This document shows, one piece after another, positions 48,211 through 57,902 of a stretch of DNA of 64,000 bases. The notes beneath the pieces are model-generated. The model made no database searches. It was not told the origin of the DNA and was given only the letters and a program-made list of their open reading frames with translations. The stretch comes from Leptonema illini DSM 21528. Its GTDB lineage: Bacteria > Spirochaetota > Leptospiria > Leptospirales > Leptonemataceae. Each line of letters opens with the position of its first letter. Position 1 is the stretch's first letter. Position numbers and translations under genes: made by a program. The DNA lies in the NCBI RefSeq assembly GCF_000243335.1, contig NZ_JH597773.1:348168-412167 (forward strand). Direction: 5' to 3'.

Positions 48211-49658
48211 AAACCATTATCGTAGTCGATAAAAAGGGAGACCTGCCCGATGCGCCCTTTGAAACCGTAACGGCGCGTTCTTATCTGACGAATCCGGATT
48301 ATCTGGACGACCGTAAAACCTACGTGCTTAACCTGAGCCGTCATTATCGCTATCAGTCGCTGGGTTATTATGTGAGTCTGCTTGCCGCGGCACGCGGTCA
48401 TCGCGTGCTTCCCGAGGTAATGAAGATTCAGGACTTTCGTTCGATGAAGGTTCTGAAACAGATCACGCAGCGGCTACACGATACGATACAGAAAGGCCTG
48501 GCCGAGATCCACTCCGATTCTTTCGAGCTTTCGGTGTACTTCGGGCAGAACGTCGCCCGTCGGCATGAGAAGCTTGCCCGCGAGCTTTTCGGTATTCTGA
48601 AGATGCCTCTTTTTCGCGTGCGTTTCGAGAATCGTAAGTCCTGGATCATTACGGGTATTTCCATTCTCAGCGTGAACGAGGTTCCCGACGACCATAAGCC
48701 CTTTATCGCCCAGTTCGCCGGCGAGTATATGTCGCAGAAGAAGCGTTATACGAAGCCTTCGGCGCATACGCATTACGATCTTGCCATTCTGATCAATCCC
48801 GACGAACGTTCGAGTCCGTCTGATCAAAAGGCGCTCGATCGTTTTGTTCGCGCCGGAGAAAAGATCGGCTTCAAGATGGAGATCATCTTTCCCGACGATA
48901 TGAATCGTCTCGCCGAATTCGACGCCCTTTTCATTCGCGAGACGACGGCGGTGAATCACCATACCTATCGCTTCGCCCGTCTTGCCGAGACGATGGGTCT
49001 TGTCGTAATCGATGATCCTGAATCGATCCTGAAATGCACGAATAAGGTCTTTCTTGCCGAGCTTCTGCAGCGCGAGAAGATCCCCACGCCGCAAACGATT
49101 ATCATTCACAAAGATAACTACAGACAGCTCTGCGATTCGCTGCGCTTCCCGACCGTTATCAAGCTGCCCGATTCTTCGTTCTCGGTCGGCGTCGTGAAGG
49201 TACATGATGCCGGCGAATGGGAAGAGCGCCTGCCTCCGATGTTTGAAAAGAGCGACCTGCTGCTTGCGCAGGAATTTTTACCGACCGACTACGACTGGCG
49301 CGTCGGCATTCTCGATCGACAGCCGCTTTTTGCCTGCCGGTATTTCATGGCTCGCGGTCACTGGCAGATCTATGACTGGAATCAGACGGGACGCAACTGG
49401 GGAAAGACCGAAACCCTGCCGCTCTATCGCGTACCCGATTTCGTACTCAAGACGGCGCTTGAGGCGAGCAATCTGATCGGCGACGGCTTCTATGGCGTCG
49501 ATTTAAAAGAGGTGAACGGAAAGGCCTATGTTATCGAGATCAACGATAATCCGAGCGTTGAGGCCGGTGTCGAAGACGATCATCTGAAAGAAGAGCTTTA
49601 TCTGACGATCATGCGGTCGTTTTTACGCCGCATAGAACATCGCAAGAAGGCGCACTGA
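48207..49658 (+). CDS. RimK-like ATP-grasp ligase
   Basis: The 483-residue protein has an N-terminal domain found on a subset of RimK-like proteins (residues 1-190) and a C-terminal ATP-grasp domain: KVFLAELLQREKIPTPQTII, PTVIKLPDSSFSVGVVKV, LLAQEFLPTDYDWRVGIL and VIEINDNPSVEAGVED, which holds the Mg-binding E-x-N. ATP-grasp enzymes join a carboxylate to an amine through an acyl-phosphate; RimK itself adds glutamates to ribosomal protein S6. This one sits in an operon with a second ligase and two hydrolases, so it probably builds a small peptide or tag. Confidence 0.88.
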   Translation: MKTIIVVDKKGDLPDAPFETVTARSYLTNPDYLDDRKTYVLNLSRHYRYQSLGYYVSLLAAARGHRVLPEVMKIQDFRSMKVLKQITQRLHDTIQKGLAEIHSDSFELSVYFGQNVARRHEKLARELFGILKMPLFRVRFENRKSWIITGISILSVNEVPDDHKPFIAQFAGEYMSQKKRYTKPSAHTHYDLAILINPDERSSPSDQKALDRFVRAGEKIGFKMEIIFPDDMNRLAEFDALFIRETTAVNHHTYRFARLAETMGLVVIDDPESILKCTNKVFLAELLQREKIPTPQTIIIHKDNYRQLCDSLRFPTVIKLPDSSFSVGVVKVHDAGEWEERLPPMFEKSDLLLAQEFLPTDYDWRVGILDRQPLFACRYFMARGHWQIYDWNQTGRNWGKTETLPLYRVPDFVLKTALEASNLIGDGFYGVDLKEVNGKAYVIEINDNPSVEAGVEDDHLKEELYLTIMRSFLRRIEHRKKAH

Positions 49659-50938
49659 TGCTGCATCTTTTCGAGGCCTGTGGAATCGAACTGGAATACA
49701 TGATCGTCCGCAAAGACGATCTTGTGGCCGCTCCTATCGCCGACGAGCTGCTCAAGGCCGCTTCGGATAACGATGAAGAGTGGCCTGACGAGATCACCGT
49801 AGCCTCGACGGGATGGTCGAACGAGCTGGTGCTGCATGTGCTTGAGATGAAAACGGCCGAGCCGACGGCCGACCTTGCGGCCGCCGAAGCCGACATCGTG
49901 CGCTCGATCGATAAGGCCAGCGCGATTCTCAGTGAAAGAGATCCGCCGTGCATGCTGCTCGGCACCTCGGCCCATCCATTTTTTAATCCCGAAAAAGAGA
50001 TGCGTCTGTGGCCTCATGGCGCCGGCGAGATCTATGCGACCTACGACCGGGTTTTCGGATGCACCGGCCATGGCTGGTCGAATCTGCAGAGCATGCATCT
50101 CAATCTGCCCTTCGCAAACGATGAGGAATTCGGCCGGCTGCATGCCGCCATTCGTCTTCTGTTGCCTGTGCTTTCGGCTCTGTGCGCCTCTTCGCCCTTT
50201 CTTGAATCGCGTCGCACTCCCTTTCTCGATACACGACTTGAATACTATAGAACAAATCAGAGTCGCATCCCGTCCATTACCGGTGACGTCATCCCAGAGC
50301 CCGTCTTTACGATGCAGGAATATCACGATCTGATTCTCGAAAAGATGTATAACGACATCGCTCCGTATGATCCCGACGGCATTCTGCGCGGAGAATGGCT
50401 GAATTCGCGCGGAGCCATCGCCCGCTTCGATCGTATGGCCATCGAGATCCGCACGATGGACATACAGGAATGCCCCGGAATGGATATTGCGACGGCTGCC
50501 TTCGTTTTTCTTATGGCAAAGGCGATCTGCGAAGAGCGCTTCGCTGCTCTGCCTGCCGTAAAGCGTATTCGCACGCAGGCGCTTGCCGATCTGCTGAACG
50601 ACGTTATGCGAACCGGACGCCACGCCGTTATCACCAACGAAGAGATCCTTGCCGGATTCGGCCTGACCGAGGCCGTTTCTGTGCGTGCTCTGCTTCAGCG
50701 CATGCTTGATACGCTCTTGCCGGAATTCTCATCGCTTTGCGGCGGCGAAGCCTTTAATGAGGGTGGTTTCGCAGAACGTATACAGTTTCTTCTCGATCAT
50801 GGCTCGCCGGCCGAACGCATGATTCAGTACATGCAGAGCGATACATATGAGCTCGACCCTTCGCGGCTGCGCGTTCTCTACGGATATCTGGCCCGTTGTC
50901 TTACCGAGAATCGTCCGCTTCCGCCGCACCATCCATGA
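49658..50938 (+). CDS. GCS2-like carboxylate-amine ligase
   Basis: The 426-residue protein belongs to the glutamate-cysteine ligase type 2 (YbdK-like) fold: IELEYMIV near the N-terminus carries the metal-binding Glu pair, SNELVLHVLEMKTAEPTADL follows, then LLGTSAHPFF, NLQSMHLNLPFAN with active-site His, and IEIRTMDIQECPGMDIA. Such enzymes form gamma- or alpha-amide bonds with ATP. Start ATG overlaps the previous stop (TGATG). It likely makes one of the amide bonds in the product of the operon. Confidence 0.85.
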   Translation: MLHLFEACGIELEYMIVRKDDLVAAPIADELLKAASDNDEEWPDEITVASTGWSNELVLHVLEMKTAEPTADLAAAEADIVRSIDKASAILSERDPPCMLLGTSAHPFFNPEKEMRLWPHGAGEIYATYDRVFGCTGHGWSNLQSMHLNLPFANDEEFGRLHAAIRLLLPVLSALCASSPFLESRRTPFLDTRLEYYRTNQSRIPSITGDVIPEPVFTMQEYHDLILEKMYNDIAPYDPDGILRGEWLNSRGAIARFDRMAIEIRTMDIQECPGMDIATAAFVFLMAKAICEERFAALPAVKRIRTQALADLLNDVMRTGRHAVITNEEILAGFGLTEAVSVRALLQRMLDTLLPEFSSLCGGEAFNEGGFAERIQFLLDHGSPAERMIQYMQSDTYELDPSRLRVLYGYLARCLTENRPLPPHHP

Positions 50939-51687
50939 AATGCGAGATTCTCATCAGCTGCGAGCATGCCGTCGCCGACATTCCTCCCGATTTTCTCGAC
51001 TGCTTCCGCTCGTCACAGGCAGAGCGCGCCCTAAACAGCCACCGCGGCTTTGACGAAGGAGTTCTCGATTTAGCGCTCTTCTTGAGAGAAAGGTTATCCA
51101 TAAAGCGCCGGGATTGCTTTCATGCAGGAACGGCAAGCCGTCTTCTCATCGATCTCAATCGCTCTGAAACACACAGGGCTCTCTTCTCGGATTTCACGCG
51201 AAACCTACCTTCGGATAAGAAATCGCGTCTCATCGCAGAGTACCACCGTCCCTACCGCACAGGCATCATTGAGGCATTAAAGAGCCGCATCGCTGCCGGG
51301 AAAACCGTGGTGCATCTGTCCGTGCATTCGTTTACGCCTGTTCTGAACGGAAAGGTCAGACGTCCCGATATTGCCCTGCTTTATGATCCGCGCCGTAAAA
51401 CCGAGAGAACCTTTGCTGACCTATGGATCGATACGCTAAAACAGGAGTCGACGGAGCGGGCGCTACCCATTCAGACCGGACGGAACGACCCTTACCGCGG
51501 CACGGCCGACGGCTGCACGACGGCGATGCGACGCCTCTTTTCAGCGGATCGCTATATCGGATTTGAAATCGAGATCAATCAACGTCTTCTGACGCAGATA
51601 CAGGGAACTGGAGAAGGATTCAGGGTATTCCCGGATGAGATCAAAAACCTCGTAGAGCGCAGCCTTTTATTTGCCATGCGGCGTTGA
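50935..51687 (+). CDS. N-formylglutamate amidohydrolase-like enzyme
   Basis: The 250-residue protein has the FGase fold: ISCEHAVADIPPDF near the N-terminus carries a metal-binding Glu-His, then LLIDLNRSETHRALF, VVHLSVHSFTPVLNG with further His ligands, and PYRGTADGCTTAM near the end. The family is a zinc amidase related to carboxypeptidases. The start at ATG 50935 overlaps the preceding stop (ATGA) and gives the conserved N-terminus; the frame is open 39 bases upstream. With the two ligases it probably removes or matures an amide-linked group. Confidence 0.87.
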   Translation: MKCEILISCEHAVADIPPDFLDCFRSSQAERALNSHRGFDEGVLDLALFLRERLSIKRRDCFHAGTASRLLIDLNRSETHRALFSDFTRNLPSDKKSRLIAEYHRPYRTGIIEALKSRIAAGKTVVHLSVHSFTPVLNGKVRRPDIALLYDPRRKTERTFADLWIDTLKQESTERALPIQTGRNDPYRGTADGCTTAMRRLFSADRYIGFEIEINQRLLTQIQGTGEGFRVFPDEIKNLVERSLLFAMRR

Positions 51688-52038
51688 TGGCGGACGATAG
51701 ACTGCGATCATGCGACAGTAACGTCCGCGATCGAGGAACTCGGCCTCGTTCATCTCAAACCGATCTTTTATGCGAGCGTACTGCGGTCGGTCGAGCTCGG
51801 CCACAAGCATGAGCCGTGCCGCCTCTCTTGACGTCGTCTGCATCATCGCCGTGCTGTCTTTTTCGATGGAGTTAGCCGATGCCATGGCCGTGGCTACCAG
51901 CCGGATCGTTCCGTCAGGTGCGTCCAGCCTCTGCACGCCCGTCGGAATGCGTTCGCTGTAGCCACTCACGCAAGACACAAGAGTCGAAACCATCGAAAGC
52001 GTGATCGAAAGAACAAGAAGGTTCGTCAACAGTCGCAC
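51667..52038 (-). CDS. Small lipoprotein, unknown function
   Basis: The 123-residue protein has a lipoprotein signal (SMVSTLVSC, Cys at 23). The mature part contains a helical segment (SIEKDSTAMMQTTSREAARL) and a strand-rich end ERDR-like (YCRMIAVYRPP). It resembles the LPP20-like lipoproteins of spirochaetes in pattern, but this is weak. It is convergent with the amidoligase operon, overlapping its last gene by 21 bases. Confidence 0.65.
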   Translation of the reverse strand: MRLLTNLLVLSITLSMVSTLVSCVSGYSERIPTGVQRLDAPDGTIRLVATAMASANSIEKDSTAMMQTTSREAARLMLVAELDRPQYARIKDRFEMNEAEFLDRGRYCRMIAVYRPPSTPHGK

Positions 52039-52101
52039 AGATCACCTCCGGCCGGGAGCAGCGGCAATGAGCATCCGCTCGGGCTCGCATCGCTCGCGCT
52101 T

Positions 52102-52728
52102 TTATTTTGAGACGAGCTGAAACGGATACTGTTCGGCGTATTTCTTCTCGAACGAGCTGATCGCCCCTTCGTTACGCAGCGTCAGACCGATGTCATCCCA
52201 TCCGTTCAGCAGACATTCGCGACGGAAGGGCTCCACTTCGAAACGATAGGCCTTCGGAACGTTGACGACGCGAAGCTCCTGCTTTTCGAGATCGGCCTCA
52301 AGCTCAGCGCCTTCGTTCGCTTCGATGAACTCGAAAAGCTCCTGGATCTGAGCGGTGGGCAGAACGATCGGAAGCATGCCGTTCTTAAAGCAGTTATTAA
52401 AGAAGATGTCGGCGTATGACGGAGCGACGATGATACGAAAGCCATAATCCAGAAGCGCCCAGGGAGCGTGCTCACGGCTGGAGCCGCATCCGAAGTTCTC
52501 GCGGGTGACGAGAATGGTCGCATTCCGATAGCGCTTCTGGTTGAGAGCGAAGTCGGGATTCTCTTTCTCGCCTGCGTCGTCGAGAAAACGCCAGTCGTGA
52601 AACAGATGCTTTCCAAATCCCGTGCGCTCGATCTTTTTCAGAAATTGCTTGGGGATGATCTGGTCGGTATCGACGTTGGCTCGGTCAAGAAGGGCGGCCA
52701 GGCCCCTGTGAATACGCAGGCTTTCCAT
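52102..52728 (-). CDS. leuD: 3-isopropylmalate dehydratase small subunit
   Basis: The 208-residue subunit pairs with LeuC to isomerise isopropylmalate in leucine synthesis. Signatures: [20 protein letters not shown] at the N-terminus, [15 protein letters not shown] in the middle and [18 protein letters not shown]. Its length is typical. leuC is not in the window, which is unusual since the two are often adjacent. The SDR gene lies just upstream on the same strand, 30 bases away. Confidence 0.95.
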   Translation of the reverse strand: MESLRIHRGLAALLDRANVDTDQIIPKQFLKKIERTGFGKHLFHDWRFLDDAGEKENPDFALNQKRYRNATILVTRENFGCGSSREHAPWALLDYGFRIIVAPSYADIFFNNCFKNGMLPIVLPTAQIQELFEFIEANEGAELEADLEKQELRVVNVPKAYRFEVEPFRRECLLNGWDDIGLTLRNEGAISSFEKKYAEQYPFQLVSK

Positions 52729-52758
52729 ATCTTCAAAAAATTCAAGGTCGGAGCAGTG

Positions 52759-53643
52759 TCAAGTGGTTGGCAGCAGGCGCTCCGTCGCCTCTTCGAGTTT
52801 GTCCTGAAAGGCCTGGTCAAGCGCAAGAGCTGCCGGACGCGAAAGACGATCCCGATCAAGGTAGCTGCCTGATGCGATTTCAGGCTTCAAAGCCGCTTCC
52901 ACAATAAAGCGGGCTCCCTTCTCAGGGTCCGAAATAAAGACATTCCAGAGAAAGCGCAGAGGAGCGGCCAGACGGCGGGTGATGCCCGTCGCGTACACGC
53001 CTGGGTGCTGGCTGATGAGCGTAGCCCTGCCTCCCATTCGGCGTGCAAGACCGCAGGTCCAGGCCGTCAGCGCCAGCTTGGAATTCGCATACTCTGCGGC
53101 TCCGGAATAGGTGATGCTGTCCTGCGACTCCGTCTGACTGGCAAAGCGCTCGAGATCGATGCTTCCGCGACGATGCAGACGTGACGTAAGATTGAGCACA
53201 CGCGGACGAGAGGAACGCAGAAGCAGATCCCACAGTCCAAGAGTCAGCCGCCTCGGGGCGAAGTAATTGACCATCATTTGCTTCTCTATACCGATGGAAT
53301 TGCTTTCGCGCCGATCCATAAAAAGGCCGGCATTATTTATAAGAACGTCCACGCGCGGCAGGTCGCTCAGGCGGCCGATCAAAAGATCGATGGACTGCGG
53401 CTCGGCAAGATCCACGGCTTCCAGTCGAACATACGAAGCGATGCCCTGCTCTTCAAGAGAGGCGGCCAGATCTTGCAGAGACGAATTTCGCACAACGGCC
53501 ACGATAAGTCTGACCTGATCGGAGCGGGCGAGCATTTCGAGCGCTTCGCGTCCGAGTCCGGAGGCCGCTCCGGTTATGACGACGATTTTTTGCCCTTGCT
53601 CTTCCTTTCGTTCTCTCGTGTGTTTTTGCTTCTCTATATTCAT
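52759..53643 (-). CDS. SDR-family oxidoreductase, retinol-dehydrogenase-like
   Basis: The 294-residue protein has an N-terminal charged extension (to about residue 18), the cofactor motif TGAASGLGREALEML, NNAG in VLINNAGLFMD, Ser in LNLTSRLHRRG and the YANSKLALT motif. The HPGVYATGI segment is typical of the RDH/WWOX-like SDRs. The substrate is unknown. It is probably co-transcribed with leuD. Confidence 0.85.
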   Translation of the reverse strand: MNIEKQKHTRERKEEQGQKIVVITGAASGLGREALEMLARSDQVRLIVAVVRNSSLQDLAASLEEQGIASYVRLEAVDLAEPQSIDLLIGRLSDLPRVDVLINNAGLFMDRRESNSIGIEKQMMVNYFAPRRLTLGLWDLLLRSSRPRVLNLTSRLHRRGSIDLERFASQTESQDSITYSGAAEYANSKLALTAWTCGLARRMGGRATLISQHPGVYATGITRRLAAPLRFLWNVFISDPEKGARFIVEAALKPEIASGSYLDRDRLSRPAALALDQAFQDKLEEATERLLPTT

Positions 53644-53714
53644 GATCCGTACCTGTACGACAATGCAGATGCGAATGCAAATCGTGCTATCCTTTTTTCG
53701 ATACGCGTCGTAAA

Positions 53715-56700
53715 GTGTCAGCGATGGCCAGTTTGCTCAGGGAAGTCCGCCTTCTGCTTTCCATTCCGTCGCTCTTTCTCTTTGTAGCGACTCTTGTTAC
53801 GGGAGCAGGATTGCTCACGCTACAGCCAGACCGTCCGTTTTTCTGGATTCCCGCCGGCCTGGCCTTCAGCTTCCTTTTTCGATACGGGCTTTCCATGAGC
53901 TTTGCCGTTGTTCTGGGCGAGCTTTCCGCCTTCTTGATCACCGGCCACAGTACACTGCACGGCCTTGCCTCGGGTCTGGCATCGATCGTTTCGGTTCTTC
54001 CTCTTGTGTACCGCCATAACCATCTGAAGATCAGCCGCGAAGACCACATGTGGCGTCGCTTCATGCTTGCCTTTCTGATCGCACTGCCCGTCGGCACGAC
54101 GCTGCGCTTTCTTACGAATGATGTCGGATGGATCGAATGGTATATGCGCGTCTTTACCGGCGTCCTCTTTCCGGGACTGCCGCTTCTTCTATGGAGTCGA
54201 TCAAGTCGGTTCTCGGGCGACGCAGGCCTCTGGGAACGTGTAGCCGTCACGACGGTATTTGTGCTTTCGTTACCCGTCGTCTTCTTCGATAATATCGTTC
54301 CGTTTCTACCGCTACCGTACGCCTACCTGCCCGCCATGCTTGTGATCTGGATCGCATTACGTATGGGAGATTTCTCGGGAGCGGCGGCCATGTTACTTCT
54401 GGGCCTCGCCGCCTTCCCCGGCACGGCGTTGAATGAAGGCCCCTTTGCAAACCAACCCGCCTCGCTTCGTATCTATCTTGCATTCCTTGCAATCATCACC
54501 TTCTTTCTCACATCTCTTATTGAACGACAGACGCTTCTGCTCAAGCAACAGATCGAACAGGATACGTTATTCCGGCTCTTTCTCGAACGCACGCGAGACA
54601 TCATCTACAGAGCTCGCAGGGGCTCGAACGCCGGGCTTGAATTCATGAGCCCTTCCGTCACTGAATTTCTCGGTTATACTCCTTCGGATTTTACGTCGAA
54701 CCCTGCATTGTTGATCGAGCTCATCCATCCCGAAGATCATGAAATCATCGCTCGCATCCGCTCCTCCTCTGAAAAAGTGCAGGAGGCTGAGTTTCGCATC
54801 TTCGATCGCAAAGGGCATCTTCACTGGGCGGAATTGCGTCAGGTCACTCTCAAAGACGAACAGGGGAATACCGTCGCCGTCGAGGGAGTTGTGCGAGATA
54901 TCACGGATCGCAAACAGGCAAGCAATCGCATTCTACACCTGAACGGACTTCTACACTCCATACGGCAGATCAATCAGCTGATCACGCGAGAGCGGGATCG
55001 TGAGATCATTCTCAAAGAATCGTGTAACATCCTTGTGCAGAACCGCGGTTACAGGGTAATCTGGATTGGTCTGCCCGACAGGGAAGCCAAACACATCGAG
55101 GTCGCCGCCGTCGCCGGTGAAGGGTCCGGTTATACAGACGGTTTAACCATTACGATCGACGGAAGCGTTACAGGCCTCGGCCCATCGGGAAGGGCGTGGG
55201 CGACGGGAAAGACCGTTCTGACTTCGAATGTGACGTCCGATCCCGCATTCGCGCCGTGGAAGGATCGCGCCGCACGCTTCGGCATTCACAGTTCGCTTGC
55301 AATCCCCCTCGTGCACGCCGATGTCAAATATGGATTGATGAACGTTTATACCGACGACTCGCTTCAATTCAACGAAGAAGAGATCGGTCTTCTCGGCGAG
55401 GTTGCCGGCGATATCGCTTACAGTCTCTACAACATCGAAAGAGAGGCCGAGATAGAGAAGCTTGCTTACTACGATCCGTTAACAGACCTCGCAAACCGAC
55501 GTCTTCTGCTCGACCATCTCGAGCATGAGATGGCCTTTCTGCGACGACGCAATCGTTTCGGTGCCCTGCTCTATCTCGACCTCGATAACTTCAAGCACGT
55601 CAACGACTCGTACGGACACGATACAGGAGACGAAATACTTCGCGAGGTGGCCCGTCGTCTACGCGCACGTTTACGCGAAGAAGATACCGTCGCCCGTCTG
55701 GGCGGCGATGAATTCGTTATTCTGCTCTTCGATCTGGCCGATTCTCCCGACGAAGCGGCAAAGCAGGCGCAATCGGTCGCCGAGCAGGTGCAGTTAACGC
55801 TACAACCGCCGTGCATCGTCGGCCAGAATACGTTCAATCTCACCCCGTCTATCGGTGTCACCGTGCTTCCGCGATACGATCAATCCCCGCAAGATGTGAT
55901 CCGTGAGGCCGACACGGCCATGTATCGCACGAAGATGGAGGGCAGAAACGGATATCGTTTCTTTCATCCTGAGATGCAGCGCATGGCGGAGTTTCGTCTG
56001 TCCATGGAGCAGGAGTTGCACAGGGCCATTCAGGGACAGGAATTCACTCTGCACTATCAGCCGCAGGTCGATACAGAAGGCCGCACCGTCGGGCTGGAGG
56101 CCCTGTTGCGCTGGCAACATCCGACTATGGGCACGCTTGGACCCGATAAATATATTGGCATCGCAGAGGAAACGGGGTTAATCGTTCCGCTCGGACGACA
56201 GATTCTGAGAATGGCATGCGGGCAGCTGCAAATATGGAAGGCGCAGGGGTTTCAGGGAACAATGGCCGTGAATATCAGCGCACGTCAGTTTCGCGATCCT
56301 TACTTTGTAAAGGATGTGCAGGATGCGCTTGCTGAAACAGGTGTCGATCCGGGCAGCCTGCTTCTCGAAATCACCGAAAGCGTCTTTCTTGATAACCTTG
56401 AAGAGAGCATTGAGAAGATGGAGGATCTGTGCGCTACCGGCATCCGCTTCTCGGTCGACGACTTCGGCACAGGCTATTCCTCTCTGACCTATCTGAAGAG
56501 GCTGCCTCTCTATGAAATTAAGATTGATCGCTCTTTTACGCGCGATGCCGTCAGTAACGATTTCAGCCGGGCCATCATCCGCACCATCGTTACAATTGCC
56601 GAGCATCTACAGATGACCGTGATTGCCGAAGGAGTGGAAACCGACGATCAACAGAAAACGCTGATTGAACTCGGTTGCCGGCGATTTCAGGGCTATTATA

Positions 56701-56759
56701 CGGGGAGGCCTGTACCGGCCGATCAGATTTTTGCAGAGCAGAAGAAGTCGGACCAATGA
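53715..56759 (+). CDS. MASE1-PAS-GAF-GGDEF-EAL cyclic-di-GMP regulator
   Basis: The 1014-residue protein has an N-terminal membrane sensor (about eight hydrophobic segments to residue 275, MASE1-like), a PAS domain (LFRLFLERTRDIIYRARR to IHPEDHEII), a GAF domain (residues 410-570), then GGDEF with intact RLGGDEFVIL at about residue 661 and EAL with LEALLRWQHP at about 793 and DDFGTGYSS. Both the cyclase and phosphodiesterase motifs are intact, so it may make and break c-di-GMP. The start is GTG 53715 or ATG 53724. Confidence 0.9.
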   Translation: MSAMASLLREVRLLLSIPSLFLFVATLVTGAGLLTLQPDRPFFWIPAGLAFSFLFRYGLSMSFAVVLGELSAFLITGHSTLHGLASGLASIVSVLPLVYRHNHLKISREDHMWRRFMLAFLIALPVGTTLRFLTNDVGWIEWYMRVFTGVLFPGLPLLLWSRSSRFSGDAGLWERVAVTTVFVLSLPVVFFDNIVPFLPLPYAYLPAMLVIWIALRMGDFSGAAAMLLLGLAAFPGTALNEGPFANQPASLRIYLAFLAIITFFLTSLIERQTLLLKQQIEQDTLFRLFLERTRDIIYRARRGSNAGLEFMSPSVTEFLGYTPSDFTSNPALLIELIHPEDHEIIARIRSSSEKVQEAEFRIFDRKGHLHWAELRQVTLKDEQGNTVAVEGVVRDITDRKQASNRILHLNGLLHSIRQINQLITRERDREIILKESCNILVQNRGYRVIWIGLPDREAKHIEVAAVAGEGSGYTDGLTITIDGSVTGLGPSGRAWATGKTVLTSNVTSDPAFAPWKDRAARFGIHSSLAIPLVHADVKYGLMNVYTDDSLQFNEEEIGLLGEVAGDIAYSLYNIEREAEIEKLAYYDPLTDLANRRLLLDHLEHEMAFLRRRNRFGALLYLDLDNFKHVNDSYGHDTGDEILREVARRLRARLREEDTVARLGGDEFVILLFDLADSPDEAAKQAQSVAEQVQLTLQPPCIVGQNTFNLTPSIGVTVLPRYDQSPQDVIREADTAMYRTKMEGRNGYRFFHPEMQRMAEFRLSMEQELHRAIQGQEFTLHYQPQVDTEGRTVGLEALLRWQHPTMGTLGPDKYIGIAEETGLIVPLGRQILRMACGQLQIWKAQGFQGTMAVNISARQFRDPYFVKDVQDALAETGVDPGSLLLEITESVFLDNLEESIEKMEDLCATGIRFSVDDFGTGYSSLTYLKRLPLYEIKIDRSFTRDAVSNDFSRAIIRTIVTIAEHLQMTVIAEGVETDDQQKTLIELGCRRFQGYYTGRPVPADQIFAEQKKSDQ

Positions 56760-56826
56760 TCGGTCACCAGCAACTGGTGTGCCGGTAAAATGTTGCGGTT
56801 GCTCGAGTGTTCGGGAGGGTCGGGTG

Positions 56827-57306
56827 CTATGTTTGCAGGAGTCTCGTGAGTTTTCTGGTGACAGCATCGACGTTAATGGAGGAAATTACTACAGGATTCC
56901 AGTGCCCCCTCACCCAAACTGGTTGAGTTCCTCCATTCTCAAGGGTAATCACCCCCATAGCGATCAGCATCAGATAAACAAAGATATAGCAGCGGGAAAA
57001 ACCCGTAGCATTCGAAATCGCCGAAAGCCTCCCCCAATCCCGATCATCAGGATAAAAGTTCACGCGGACCAGGCTCTGTCCCTCGTCCTGATACTGTTTT
57101 TTCCATTTGCCCGTTTCCAGAAAATTTAACTTATACTCGAGCCCGGGATCATTCATCAGACTGCCGAGATAGGATGAAAGAGCCCAGTGACTCACTTTAA
57201 TGTAAGGGCTGCGCCAGAAGAACCGTTTGAAATACGCTTCGGGAATCAACAAAGTGGAGCGGGAACGGTAATAGGGCTCCCGATCAATGCGTGTCTGTTC
57301 GTTCAT
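56827..57306 (-). CDS. DUF1564 family protein
   Basis: The 159-residue protein from ATG 57306 (MNEQTRIDREPYYR) has the DUF1564 layout: STLLIPEAYFKRFFWRSPYI, a middle helix, then VRVNFYPDDRDWGRLSAISN and ATGFSRCYIFVYLMLIAMGV. The family is a large paralogous set in Leptospira with a suspected ribbon-helix-helix-like DNA-binding origin; its function is not established. This is the best taxonomic marker in the window. It overlaps nothing and lies between the c-di-GMP gene and the DUF2269 operon. Confidence 0.8.
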   Translation of the reverse strand: MNEQTRIDREPYYRSRSTLLIPEAYFKRFFWRSPYIKVSHWALSSYLGSLMNDPGLEYKLNFLETGKWKKQYQDEGQSLVRVNFYPDDRDWGRLSAISNATGFSRCYIFVYLMLIAMGVITLENGGTQPVWVRGHWNPVVISSINVDAVTRKLTRLLQT

Positions 57307-57420
57307 ACTGATCCCGGTCGGGAAAAGGCTGAATTGACAGAAAAATCCAGTCAGACAGGAAAAAATATGATCGATTCGGCAGCAATCGTCCGCAACCAAA
57401 AACCAGCAAGAAACAACGAT

Positions 57421-57888
57421 TCAGAGCGGCGGCCGAAATACCATCAGATAGAAGATGCCCAGCATCGAGAAGAATGCCGGAATACCGAGACTCGCCCAGA
57501 TAAAGAAATGCCGGCCGTACTCTCTGCTGGCACTCAGCCCATGCGCAAGAGCGTGCGTCACAGCGGCCAGCATGCGGTACTGAAGCATGGCGGCCGGAAT
57601 CCAGCAGGCCATGGCGACGACGAAGAGGATTAACGAGACGAAGACCCATCCGCTTAAAATCGGATAACGCACAAGCCAGACCATGATAAGCCCTGTTGCA
57701 AGCTGAACAACACCAGCCAGAGCCGTGAAGATCCAATCGGCGTGAATGATCTGTTTCAGGGTTGTTTGAATAACGTTGAGATCACCGGTTCGATGGGCTC
57801 TCATCAGCGCGTAGGCCGATCCTGCACCGGCCCCGAATAAGAACGTGGCGCTCAAAATATGAACCAGCTTTACTATCAGGAAGATCAT
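57421..57888 (-). CDS. DUF2269 membrane protein
   Basis: The 155-residue protein has four hydrophobic helices (LVKLVHILSATFLFGAGAGS; IFTALAGVVQLATGLIMVWL; VSLILFVVAMACWIPAAML; FFIWASLGIPAFFSMLGIFY) and matches the DUF2269 layout. The family is of unknown function, often beside DoxX or SDR genes. It is 14 bases downstream of the SDR-DoxX gene, in the same operon. Confidence 0.8.
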   Translation of the reverse strand: MIFLIVKLVHILSATFLFGAGAGSAYALMRAHRTGDLNVIQTTLKQIIHADWIFTALAGVVQLATGLIMVWLVRYPILSGWVFVSLILFVVAMACWIPAAMLQYRMLAAVTHALAHGLSASREYGRHFFIWASLGIPAFFSMLGIFYLMVFRPPL

Positions 57889-57902
57889 CGCTCTCGCTCT
57901 CG

